Below, piece after piece: positions 7,112-13,026 of a stretch of DNA of 13,026 bases. The first letter of the stretch is position 1; every line of letters begins with the position of its first letter. The notes beneath the pieces were generated by a model. That model was given only the letters and a program-made list of their open reading frames with translations, searched no databases and was not told the DNA's origin. Location of the stretch: the NCBI GenBank assembly GCA_905215015.1, contig CAJMOS010000085.1, forward strand, positions 1 to 13,026. The letters are read 5' to 3'. Both the position numbers and the translations under genes were made by a program. Origin of the DNA: an uncultured bacterium. GTDB taxonomy: Bacteria; Spirochaetota; Spirochaetia; Sphaerochaetales; Sphaerochaetaceae.

Positions 7112-7140
7112 AATATACAATTCCGGCGGGTTCTGTGCAA
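7112..7140 (-). promoter_or_regulatory. Promoter of the CE4 hydrolase pair
   Basis: On the minus strand TTGCAC (7140-7135) and TATATT (7117-7112) are separated by exactly 17 bp. The predicted start is near 7105, about 22 nt before the gene. The -10 element overlaps the left arm of the inverted repeat at 7115-7123, so a protein bound there could block or change this promoter. Confidence 0.65.
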
Positions 7141-7161
7141 TTGAGCGAATATGAATTGTAT
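7115..7161. promoter_or_regulatory. 9-bp inverted repeat spanning the minus-strand promoter
   Basis: ATACAATTC (7115-7123) and GAATTGTAT (7153-7161) are exact reverse complements whose centres are 38 bp apart. One arm overlaps the minus-strand -10 box. A related CAATTG lies between them (7138-7143). This could be an operator read by a looping or multimeric regulator. No regulator gene is present next to it in the window. Confidence 0.45.
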
Positions 7162-7171
7162 TTTTTTACAA
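7156..7171. promoter_or_regulatory. Candidate operator TTGTA-N6-TACAA
   Basis: TTGTA (7156-7160), six T, TACAA (7167-7171). This compact dyad is the shape of site bound by dimeric regulators such as GntR or LysR proteins. It lies between the two divergent promoters, upstream of both, where an activator of either could sit. The T7/A6 tract could also act as curved or UP-element DNA for the plus-strand promoter. Confidence 0.4.
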
Positions 7172-7188
7172 AAAATCGGGGAAACCTA

Positions 7189-7218
7189 TTGCATAAAAAT
7201 TCAGAAATTCGTTATAAA
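7189..7218 (+). promoter_or_regulatory. Promoter of the ABC transporter-amidohydrolase operon
   Basis: TTGCAT (7189-7194) and TATAAA (7213-7218) with an 18-bp spacer, or TTATAA with 17 bp. The predicted start is near 7225. It is preceded by an AT-rich upstream region. Confidence 0.6.
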
Positions 7219-7224
7219 TAGGCC

Positions 7225-7248
7225 AACGAAAGAAACTAGTTCGTTTTT
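7225..7248 (+). promoter_or_regulatory. Short leader stem-loop followed by a T-run
   Basis: AACGAA (7225-7230) pairs with TTCGTT (7240-7245) around a 9-nt loop, and the right arm runs into TTTTT (7244-7248). It falls at the predicted transcription start and directly before the GGAGG ribosome-binding site (7249-7253). It could be a weak attenuator, a 5'-end protecting hairpin, or an operator dyad. Confidence 0.35.
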
Positions 7249-7260
7249 GGAGGCATACAA

Positions 7261-8082
7261 ATGAAAAAACATACGATGGTTATGGTTCTCATGATGGCTC
7301 TGGCAAGCTTCACTGCTTTCGCACAGGGAACGAAGGAGAGCGCAGCCGCACCGGCAAGCGCCGCCCTTGATTCCATTCCCGACAACCCGCTCAAGGGCAA
7401 GACGGTGAGCGTCGGCTGCTCCGCCACCTATGTACCGTTCGAGTCCATCACGATGGACGCCTCGGGCAACAAGACCAATGTTGGCATGAACATCGACCTG
7501 ATCAAGCTGATCGTCGAGGACCACCTTGGCGGCAAGGTGAACTTCGTGGACATGCCCTTCAAGAGCCTGATCGCGGGCATCCAGTCCGGCCAGATCGATT
7601 TCTGCTCCGGCGGCATGGCTCCGACGGCCGAGCGGGCGAAGACCTTGGATTTCACCGTCCCGTTCTTCTGGCCGAGGAACGCCATCGTCTATCGGGACAC
7701 CGACAATTATCCTGACCTGAACAGCCTGGACGGCAAGACCGTCGCCTACGTCTTCGGCACCAACTACCAGAAGGTCGCCGAGCAGATCCCCAACGTCAAG
7801 GCCGTCGGCATCCAGGGAAGCCCAGCCTGTGTCGAGGAAGTGAAGAGCGGCAGGGCTGACGCATGCATCATCGACGGCGCCGGCGCCACCGAGTTCCTGA
7901 AGCAGAACAAGGGCCTGAAGCTCTCCCTGCTTGACAAGAACGAGAAAGACTGCTTCGCCATCGGCTTCCCGAAGAACTCCCCGTACTACGAGACCTTCAA
8001 CGCCGAGCTGCAGAAAGTCATGGAAGATGGCGAGCTGGACAAGATTGTCGCTTCCTGGCTGAGCGAAGAGTTCATCCTGTAA
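7261..8082 (+). CDS. Amino-acid ABC transporter substrate-binding protein
   Basis: A 273-residue periplasmic binding protein of the polar amino-acid family (SBP family 3). Residues 1-21 are a Sec signal peptide (MKK, hydrophobic core, AFA) with likely cleavage before Q22. There is no lipobox cysteine, so it should be soluble or retained otherwise rather than lipid-anchored. The mature part has the usual two-lobed landmarks: TYVPFES (57-62), GMNIDLIKLIV (about 75-85), FKSLIAGIQSGQIDF (100-114), SGGMAPTAERAKTLDFTVPF (116-135) with R125 as the probable ligand-carboxylate contact, and SGRADACIIDGAGA in the second lobe with an aspartate that usually meets the ligand amino group. This predicts an amino-acid-like ligand. 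GGAGG seven bases upstream fixes ATG 7261. It is the first gene of a four-gene operon with permease, ATPase and amidohydrolase. The specificity cannot be read from sequence. Confidence 0.93.
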   Translation: MKKHTMVMVLMMALASFTAFAQGTKESAAAPASAALDSIPDNPLKGKTVSVGCSATYVPFESITMDASGNKTNVGMNIDLIKLIVEDHLGGKVNFVDMPFKSLIAGIQSGQIDFCSGGMAPTAERAKTLDFTVPFFWPRNAIVYRDTDNYPDLNSLDGKTVAYVFGTNYQKVAEQIPNVKAVGIQGSPACVEEVKSGRADACIIDGAGATEFLKQNKGLKLSLLDKNEKDCFAIGFPKNSPYYETFNAELQKVMEDGELDKIVASWLSEEFIL

Positions 8083-8100
8083 AAAGAGAAGGATTTCACT

Positions 8101-8766
8101 GTGAACCTTGATTTTTCGAGCGTATGGCAATACTGGCCATTCCTGTACCACGGAACGCTGCTCACCCTGCGGGTCACCTTCTTCTGCACGATTTTTGGTT
8201 TCCTGCTTGGTGTGCTGCTTTCCCTGGTGAAACTGAGCCGCTGCAGACCCTTGCAGTGGTTCGGTCGTTTCTATACGTCGATTTTCCGCGGAACTCCGCT
8301 ATTGGTGCAGCTGTGCATCATCCACTTCGGCGTCCCCCAGCTCTTCGGTGTCCGTTTTACGGCAATCCAGAGCGGCATCCTTGCCTTCAGCCTGAACAGC
8401 GCCGCCTATGTCTCGGAGATTTTCCGTGGCGGCATCCAGGCCATCGACAAGGGCCAGTTCGAGGCAGCAAAGAGCCTGGGTGTCGGCTATGGTGACATGA
8501 TGAAGGACATCATCCTTCCCCAGGCGCTGCGCCATATCCTGCCCGCATTGGTCAACGAGGCGATCGCCCTGCTGAAGGAGTCGAGCCAGCTTTCCTACAT
8601 TGGCGCGGTCGAGTTGCTCCGCGCGGCCGACCAGATTACCGTTGTCAGCTACCGCTTCTTCGAGCCGTACCTGGTAGCCGGCCTGATCTACTATATCCTG
8701 GTCATGATCCTCTCCTTCTTCATGAGCAAGCTGGAGCGATGGGTGAACCGGAGTGAAAGGGGATGA
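8101..8766 (+). CDS. Amino-acid ABC transporter permease (HisM/GlnP type)
   Basis: A 221-residue inner-membrane protein with about five hydrophobic segments: residues 18-42, 60-80, 88-108 and 145-170, and a strong final one at 190-208. The FYTSIFRGTPLLVQL stretch (57-71) is the hallmark opening of this family. The EAA loop EAAKSLGVGYGDMMKDIILP (121-140), with its conserved glycine, docks on the ATPase. It probably forms a homodimeric channel, since only one permease gene is present. The start is GTG 8101, with AAGGA eight bases before it and the upstream gene ending 18 bases earlier; no better ATG precedes the first conserved residues. Its stop overlaps the ATPase start by ATGA. Confidence 0.93.
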   Translation: MNLDFSSVWQYWPFLYHGTLLTLRVTFFCTIFGFLLGVLLSLVKLSRCRPLQWFGRFYTSIFRGTPLLVQLCIIHFGVPQLFGVRFTAIQSGILAFSLNSAAYVSEIFRGGIQAIDKGQFEAAKSLGVGYGDMMKDIILPQALRHILPALVNEAIALLKESSQLSYIGAVELLRAADQITVVSYRFFEPYLVAGLIYYILVMILSFFMSKLERWVNRSERG

Positions 8767-9500
8767 GCATGGAGAACGTCATTCAGTTTGAAGCCGTCCA
8801 TAAAAGTTTCGGCAATCTGGAAGTCCTGAAGGGAATCGACATGTCCATCCAGAAAGGGCAGGTCGTCACCCTGATCGGCCCTTCTGGCGGGGGAAAGAGC
8901 ACCATGCTCCGCTGTATCAACGGCCTGGAGGTCCCGACAAGCGGCAAAGTCTTGGTGAATGGGGTCGACATTACCGCCCCCAAGACCGATATGACCAAGA
9001 TCCGCAAGGGCATCGGCATGGTGTTCCAGCATTTCAACCTGTTCCCCCATCTGACGGTCATGGAGAACATGATCTACGCGCCGATGAAGGTGAACAAGCT
9101 GGGCAAGGAGGAGGCGACCGCCAAAGCCATGCAGTTGCTCAAACGGGTTGGCTTGACCGAGAAGGCGGACCAGTTTCCTGGCAAGCTTTCCGGCGGACAG
9201 CAGCAGCGTATTGCCATCGCCCGCGCTCTGGCCATGGAGCCGGAAATCATGCTCTTCGACGAGCCGACCAGCGCCCTTGACCCGGAGATGGTCAAAGAGG
9301 TACTTGAGGTCATCAAGAGCCTTGCCCATACCGGCATGACGATGGTCCTGGTGACCCATGAGATGGGTTTCGCCAGGGAAGTCGCCGACAAGGTTTGCTT
9401 CCTTGACGGCGGGAAGATCCTCGAGCAGGCGCCGCCCCAGGAGTTCTTCTCCCATCCCAAAGCGGAACGAACCAGGGAATTCCTTGAGAAAGTCCTTTGA
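8763..9500 (+). CDS. Amino-acid ABC transporter ATP-binding protein (GlnQ/HisP type)
   Basis: A 245-residue cytoplasmic ATPase that powers the transporter. Walker A is GPSGGGKST (39-47; the commoner form is GPSGSGKST), Q-loop MVFQHFNLFPHLTV (86-99), signature LSGGQQQR (142-149), Walker B IMLFDEPTSALDP (162-174), and the switch histidine H199 in VTHEM. The length is that of a single-domain GlnQ protein. Start choice is between ATG 8763, which overlaps the permease stop and has GGAG nine bases before it, and ATG 8769, which has AAAGGGG six bases before it; the difference is two residues. A perfect 20-bp palindrome follows the stop at once. Confidence 0.95.
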   Translation: MSMENVIQFEAVHKSFGNLEVLKGIDMSIQKGQVVTLIGPSGGGKSTMLRCINGLEVPTSGKVLVNGVDITAPKTDMTKIRKGIGMVFQHFNLFPHLTVMENMIYAPMKVNKLGKEEATAKAMQLLKRVGLTEKADQFPGKLSGGQQQRIAIARALAMEPEIMLFDEPTSALDPEMVKEVLEVIKSLAHTGMTMVLVTHEMGFAREVADKVCFLDGGKILEQAPPQEFFSHPKAERTREFLEKVL

Positions 9501-9506
9501 CAGGAA

Positions 9507-9526
9507 CGCCACCCCGCGGGGTGGCG
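9507..9526 (+). repeat. Perfect 20-bp GC-rich palindrome between ATPase and amidohydrolase genes
   Basis: CGCCACCCCGCGGGGTGGCG reads the same on both strands. As RNA it forms an 8-bp all-but-AU-free stem with a CGCG loop, seven bases after the ATPase stop and 25 bases before the amidohydrolase start. The tail ATTGTGTAT is not a true U-run, so I expect partial termination or 3'-end protection, giving less amidohydrolase than transporter message. It may instead be a DNA-binding site. Confidence 0.6.
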
Positions 9527-9551
9527 ATTGTGTATCCAAGGGGGTACGACG

Positions 9552-10676
9552 ATGGTTCTTGAACAGACTTGGCGGTGGTTCCACCAACACGCGGAGCTGT
9601 CCTTTAAGGAATACGAGACCACGATGGAAATCAAACGCATCCTTTCCACCATCGACGGGGTCTCGTTGCTTGAGCTGGGCCTTCCTACCGGAGTCCTTGC
9701 GCAAATCAAGGGAGACCAGGATGGGCCGGTCATCCTGCTGCGCGCGGATATCGACGCCCTGCCGATCCACGAGCGGACGACGCTTGATTGTCCGTCCCTC
9801 ACCGAAGGGACCATGCACGCCTGCGGCCACGACTGGCATATCGTCAACCTGCTGCGCACGGCCAGCTTGCTTTCCCGGAAGCGGAAAGAAATCCATGGAA
9901 CCATCCTGTTGCTCTTCCAGCCCGCGGAAGAGTCCGGCGGGGGTGCGAAGCGTGTCGTCGACACAGGCCTGTTCACGAACTATCCCGTCAGGCGCGTGTT
10001 CGGCCTGCACATCCAGCCCCAGCTGGAAGCAGGCGTGATAGCCGTCTGCGACGGGGCGATCAGCGCCGCCGTCGACCGCTTTTCCATCACCATACACGGC
10101 AAAGGTTGCCATGGCGCCCATCCCGAGGATGGCCTGGACCCGATTCCCGCTGCCTGCCAGCTTGCCGTCAGCCTGGAGAACATCGTCGCCCGCCGCGTCA
10201 AGGCGTCCGACCAGGCAGTCGTCAGCGTGACACGACTGGAGGCCGGCTCCAGTTGGAACATCATCCCCGACAAAGCGGTGTTGGAGGGCACCAACCGTAC
10301 CTTCAGGCCGGAAGTGCGTTCCCTGATCAAGCGCTGCTTCGAGGAGAAATGCCACGCGCTCGAGACGGAAGGGTACCAGGTGGAGCTGGATCTGAAGTGG
10401 GGGACCCCAGCGACCGACAACGACCACGGTCTGACCAATTTGGTCCGTGACGAGGCACGCGCCGAAGGACTGAAGGTGGTGGAGCTTGCGGGCGGGGAGA
10501 TGTCGGGCGAGGATTTTTCCTTCTACCAGCAGCTGGTTCCCGGTACCTTCTACCATGTGGGGGTGGGCGGTTCGTATCCGCTCCACAGCCCACATCTGGA
10601 GATTGACCGGAATTGCCTGGAACAGAGCGCCAGGCTGTTAGCGGGTATTGCGATCCGCGCTGGAAGCGAGTGTTGA
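9552..10676 (+). CDS. M20D-family metal-dependent amidohydrolase (N-acyl amino acid hydrolase type)
   Basis: A 374-residue dinuclear-metal hydrolase that splits amide bonds in N-acylated amino acids and similar conjugates. Landmarks: RADIDALPI (64-72), the metal-binding HACGHD (89-94; C91, H93), the general-base pair in QPAEES (123-128; E126, E127), GLHIQP (151-156; H153), the dimerisation-domain HGKGCHGAHP (182-191), and the final ligand in PLHSPHLEID (343-352; H345). It has no signal peptide, so it works in the cytoplasm on imported substrate. The start is ATG 9552, with AAGGGGG seven bases before it; the frame opens earlier at a TTG without a suitable site. It is cotranscribed with the ABC transporter and lies opposite the CE4 hydrolases, which supports hydrolysis of the transported compound. 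Exact substrate unknown: aminoacylase, IAA-conjugate hydrolase and related activities share this fold. Its last 39 bases overlap the MFS gene tail to tail. Confidence 0.93.
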   Translation: MVLEQTWRWFHQHAELSFKEYETTMEIKRILSTIDGVSLLELGLPTGVLAQIKGDQDGPVILLRADIDALPIHERTTLDCPSLTEGTMHACGHDWHIVNLLRTASLLSRKRKEIHGTILLLFQPAEESGGGAKRVVDTGLFTNYPVRRVFGLHIQPQLEAGVIAVCDGAISAAVDRFSITIHGKGCHGAHPEDGLDPIPAACQLAVSLENIVARRVKASDQAVVSVTRLEAGSSWNIIPDKAVLEGTNRTFRPEVRSLIKRCFEEKCHALETEGYQVELDLKWGTPATDNDHGLTNLVRDEARAEGLKVVELAGGEMSGEDFSFYQQLVPGTFYHVGVGGSYPLHSPHLEIDRNCLEQSARLLAGIAIRAGSEC

Positions 10677-11825
10677 CTTGGAAGGCAACGCCCGTGTTTC
10701 CATGAGGATCATGACCGAAAGCACCAGCAGAAGGTAGTAGGGGTACAGGCCGAATCCCGCCAGTTTCGCCAATAAGGCGAAGAAGGGGGAGAAGAAGGTC
10801 GAACCTATGTATGCGGACGCCATCTGCAAGCCCACCATCGCCTGCGAGTTCTCTGCTCCAAAATGCCGGGGTGTCATGTGGATGATGCTCGGGTAGATGG
10901 GCGCGCAACCCAGTCCTACCGTGACCAAGCCGAGGAGCGCGAGACCATCGGAAACCGGCTGGAGGATGCAGAGGATTCCTGCCAGCGCGACCGCGCTTCC
11001 CACCCTGATCATCGTCTCGTCACGTAGCCGCATGGCGATGAAACCGCAGAGGGCGCGCCCGAGCGTGATTCCCAGGTAGAACAGCGAGGCGAATTTCGCC
11101 GCGGTGACCGCATCGATTTCCCTTGCCTGCACCAGATAGCTTGCGGCCCACACTCCCGTGCAGTTCTCAAGCGTGCTGTAGCAGAAAAAACAGGCCAGTG
11201 TGGCGATGGCTCCACGCATCTTGAGGGCTTTCCGCAGGTGGCCTCCCGTAGCGGAGGTGGCGGCACCCGGATCCTGTTTCCTCGGAACCCAGAGCCGGAG
11301 GGAGAAAAACAGCGCCAAGGTAAAGCAGCCCTGCAGGATGGCGATCAACCGGTAGCCTCCCTGCCAGCCGAGCCTTCTCGACAGGGCGAAGCCCATGAGC
11401 ACTGGCCCCAGCGAGGCTCCGATTCCCCACATGCAGTGAAGCCAGCTCATATGGCTGCTCTTGTAATGGAGCGCCACGTAGTTGTTCAACGCCGCGTCGA
11501 CACTTCCGGCCCCGAGCCCGTAGGGAATCGCCCAGAGAAGCAGCATCCAGAAGCGGGTGCACAGCGAGAATCCCCAAAGCGCCACGGCCGTCATCAATGT
11601 GCTGACAAAGGTGACGATTCCCGCATGCAACTTCTGGTTGATACGGTCGCTCAGAAGACTGGAAACGACCGTCATGAGGCTGATGGTCATGGAAACCAGT
11701 CCGCCCTTGGCGATACCGACTCCCAATTCCGTATGCATCAAAGGCCAAGCGGACCCTAGGACGGTATCCGGAAGCCCAAGGCTGATGAAGGAAAGATAGA
11801 TGATTGCCAACAAAGCAAGGTACAT
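10638..11825 (-). CDS. Major facilitator superfamily transporter
   Basis: A 395-residue integral membrane protein with about twelve hydrophobic segments. The opening, a hydrophobic run followed by SLGLPDTVLGSAWPLM, is typical of a large group of uncharacterised MFS permeases in anaerobic and gut bacteria (sugar-permease-like). A cytoplasmic loop rich in charged residues near position 190-205 (VPRKQDP, then HLRKALKMR) splits it into two six-helix halves. No residue set lets me name a substrate, and either import or efflux is possible. ATG 11825 lies directly before the first membrane helix, with only a weak GTGGG ribosome-binding site ahead. It shares an 83-bp divergent region with the Gfo/Idh/MocA-like gene, which suggests a functional pair, and converges on the amidohydrolase with a 39-bp overlap. 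Confidence 0.92.
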   Translation of the reverse strand: MYLALLAIIYLSFISLGLPDTVLGSAWPLMHTELGVGIAKGGLVSMTISLMTVVSSLLSDRINQKLHAGIVTFVSTLMTAVALWGFSLCTRFWMLLLWAIPYGLGAGSVDAALNNYVALHYKSSHMSWLHCMWGIGASLGPVLMGFALSRRLGWQGGYRLIAILQGCFTLALFFSLRLWVPRKQDPGAATSATGGHLRKALKMRGAIATLACFFCYSTLENCTGVWAASYLVQAREIDAVTAAKFASLFYLGITLGRALCGFIAMRLRDETMIRVGSAVALAGILCILQPVSDGLALLGLVTVGLGCAPIYPSIIHMTPRHFGAENSQAMVGLQMASAYIGSTFFSPFFALLAKLAGFGLYPYYLLLVLSVMILMETRALPSKSTLASSADRNTR

Positions 11826-11896
11826 GCGCCCACTTTCTCACAAAGAAACTGAAGAAACAAGGGGGCAAAACCCTATGGGCTTTGCGAAATCCGGAG

Positions 11897-11902
11897 TACA
11901 AT
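11897..11902 (+). promoter_or_regulatory. -10 element placed for a leaderless transcript
   Basis: TACAAT sits six bases before ATG 11909, so transcription would start at or next to the start codon. There is no good -35 box 16-18 bp upstream (TATGGG is the best), and the only Shine-Dalgarno-like GGAG (11893-11896) lies 12 bases before the ATG, inside the promoter. Confidence 0.4.
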
Positions 11903-11908
11903 ACAGCC

Positions 11909-12892
11909 ATGATCCGCTTTATCGTATGTGGCAGTGGTTGGAGGGCGATGTTCCCCGTGCGGCTTGCCCGCCTCGTCCCAGACCGGTTCGAGTTGGTTTC
12001 CCTGTACACCCACACGGTGGAGCGGGCAAAGATCTTGCGGGAACAGGGCCTTCCCGCGGTCTCAAACATGGACCAGTCGCTCTCGGTGCCCCATGACCTC
12101 GTCATTGTCGCTTCCGGTCCTGGAGACCTCGAGAAAACCTTGGCCAAACTCTGCGCGAGGAACGAGCGGGTTCTTTCCGAGACATCGTTCCTTCCGCTTG
12201 ACGAGGACGCCTACAAGACGCTTTGGGATCTTCCTGTCTCCGTGCTGGAGCAATATTGGTACACGCCCCTATGGACCTCTGTCGCGAAGATGTTGCCGGC
12301 AATCGGCCGTGTCGACCAAGTCTATCTCAGCGGACTCCATTGCCATCACGCCGCTGCCATCTTCCGGAGGATCTTCCAGGTAGGCGATGAACAGCCGCGC
12401 ATGCTGGATTCGGTGGATTTTCCCTCCCGATGCGTCAGGACGGCGGCAAGGGGCGGCATCTGCTTGAGCGGGGAACGACAGGACTACACAAGGTCAATCA
12501 GGGTGATGCGGTTCGAACAGGGACTGGCGGTGTACGACCAGTCAAGCAACCAGTATCACAGCGCGTTCTTCGGGCTGCATTTCGAAATCCGTGGAGAGAA
12601 GGGGACCATCACCGAAAATGGCGTCACCATGCTTGACGCGCACAACTATCCGATGACGTTGCCCTTCCGGTTCCACACGGAACGGCGCTTTGGCAATGAA
12701 TCGCTTGCGCTTACCCACGTGACCGTGGGAAGCCAGACAACCTTCACCAACGCGTATGGCGAGGCAAATCTGGATTACGACGAGATTGCCATCGCCCGGA
12801 TGATGGAACTGCTGATGCTGGGCAAAAACCCCTACCCAATCCAGGAAGCGATCCGTGACGCCCGTCTGGGAAAACGCTTCCTAGCGAAGTAG
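11909..12892 (+). CDS. Gfo/Idh/MocA-family oxidoreductase-like protein
   Basis: A 327-residue protein with an N-terminal Rossmann fold: MIRFIVCGSGWRAMFPV, with the dinucleotide-binding GSGWRA (8-13), then VSLYTH and VPHDLVIVASGPGD, where such enzymes normally bind NAD(P). The family motif EKP, whose lysine is catalytic in most members, is expected after RVLS and is replaced by ETS (91-93), followed by FLPLDED. The C-terminal half has the family's alpha/beta domain, including SGLHCHHAAAIFRR (141-154) with a histidine cluster. The protein may therefore use another residue, bind substrate without reducing it, or act as a sensor. The start is ATG 11909, because the Rossmann strand begins right after it; an in-frame ATG at 11804 would run through the start of the MFS gene. 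It is divergent from the MFS transporter, which may handle its substrate. Fold confident, activity uncertain. Confidence 0.82.
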   Translation: MIRFIVCGSGWRAMFPVRLARLVPDRFELVSLYTHTVERAKILREQGLPAVSNMDQSLSVPHDLVIVASGPGDLEKTLAKLCARNERVLSETSFLPLDEDAYKTLWDLPVSVLEQYWYTPLWTSVAKMLPAIGRVDQVYLSGLHCHHAAAIFRRIFQVGDEQPRMLDSVDFPSRCVRTAARGGICLSGERQDYTRSIRVMRFEQGLAVYDQSSNQYHSAFFGLHFEIRGEKGTITENGVTMLDAHNYPMTLPFRFHTERRFGNESLALTHVTVGSQTTFTNAYGEANLDYDEIAIARMMELLMLGKNPYPIQEAIRDARLGKRFLAK

Positions 12893-13026
12893 CCTGCGTA
12901 CTGGCACACATGACTCGTCATCCAAGCATTCACATATCTCATTTATATATAAGATTTTTCATGTTTTACTATCTTACATAAAGATTACATATGTATAAAA
13001 TAATTTCATCTAACTATTTGCTATAG
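12893..13026. other. AT-rich intergenic end of the window
   Basis: About 134 bp with a sharp fall in GC after position 12930, full of short A/T runs and TA steps (such as TTTATATATAAG). There is no coding frame. A tiny ATGAC-TC-GTCAT dyad at 12910-12921 follows the oxidoreductase stop but is too short to call a terminator. It is most likely a promoter or spacer region for a gene outside the window, or the edge of an acquired segment. Confidence 0.5.

Noticed and set aside
7261..7326. Lipoprotein signal on the substrate-binding protein
   Set aside because: There is no cysteine near the end of the signal peptide; AFA before Q22 fits signal peptidase I.
7201..8151. Minus-strand open frame of 316 codons
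   Set aside because: Antisense to the substrate-binding protein gene and its leader; composition is that of a shadow frame.
8691..10595. Minus-strand open frame of 634 codons
   Set aside because: It lies opposite the ATPase and amidohydrolase genes, both of which have full sets of family motifs; no domain in the antisense reading.
11804..11908. Longer start for the Gfo/Idh/MocA-like gene
   Set aside because: It would overlap the divergent MFS start, and the extra residues precede a Rossmann strand that normally begins the protein.
12910..12921. Terminator after the oxidoreductase-like gene
   Set aside because: Only a 5-bp dyad with a 2-bp centre and no T-run directly after it.

Overview
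The window (about 13 kb, coding GC in the high 50s) is a bacterial chromosomal segment. The taxon is not proven. The Cys-less signal peptide ending AFA|QGTKES and the general gene style recall free-living or gut spirochaetes of the Sphaerochaeta type, and a gut Firmicute-like origin is the alternative. I saw no rRNA, tRNA, CRISPR array, IS element or phage gene.

Left end (1-1121): two divergent dead genes. A LysR-type regulator on the minus strand has about four frame breaks and runs off the left edge. A small metal-binding cupin on the plus strand carries a one-base deletion and an internal deletion that removes its last histidine motif. Together they look like a regulator-target pair that decayed together.

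1159-3078: a monocistronic ftsH unit with its own promoter and a 10-bp terminator-like hairpin. It encodes a complete FtsH protease with a variant HEVGH zinc site.

3102-4969: a two-gene operon behind a good sigma70-type promoter. The first gene joins a family 2 glycosyltransferase to a MarR-like winged-helix domain. The second, overlapping by ATGA, is a small HD-domain phosphohydrolase. The pairing of a sugar transferase, a DNA-binding domain and a phosphohydrolase is the least ordinary part of the window.

4970-5369: a gene-free stretch with short inverted repeats, closed by a minus-strand intrinsic terminator.

5370-10676: a divergent uptake and hydrolysis locus. On the minus strand are two tandem, coupled CE4-type (polysaccharide deacetylase/PuuE-like) hydrolases. 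On the plus strand are a polar amino-acid-type ABC transporter (binding protein, permease, ATPase) and an M20D amidohydrolase. The shared intergenic region (7084-7260) has two face-away promoters and nested inverted repeats, suggesting joint control. I infer that the locus imports an amino-acid-like compound and opens amide, imide or N-acyl bonds in it. The substrate is not known.

10638-12892: an MFS exporter/permease on the minus strand overlaps the amidohydrolase tail by 39 bp. A divergent Gfo/Idh/MocA-like protein on the plus strand lacks the usual EKP lysine and may be translated from a leaderless mRNA. The window closes with about 130 bp of sharply AT-rich DNA.
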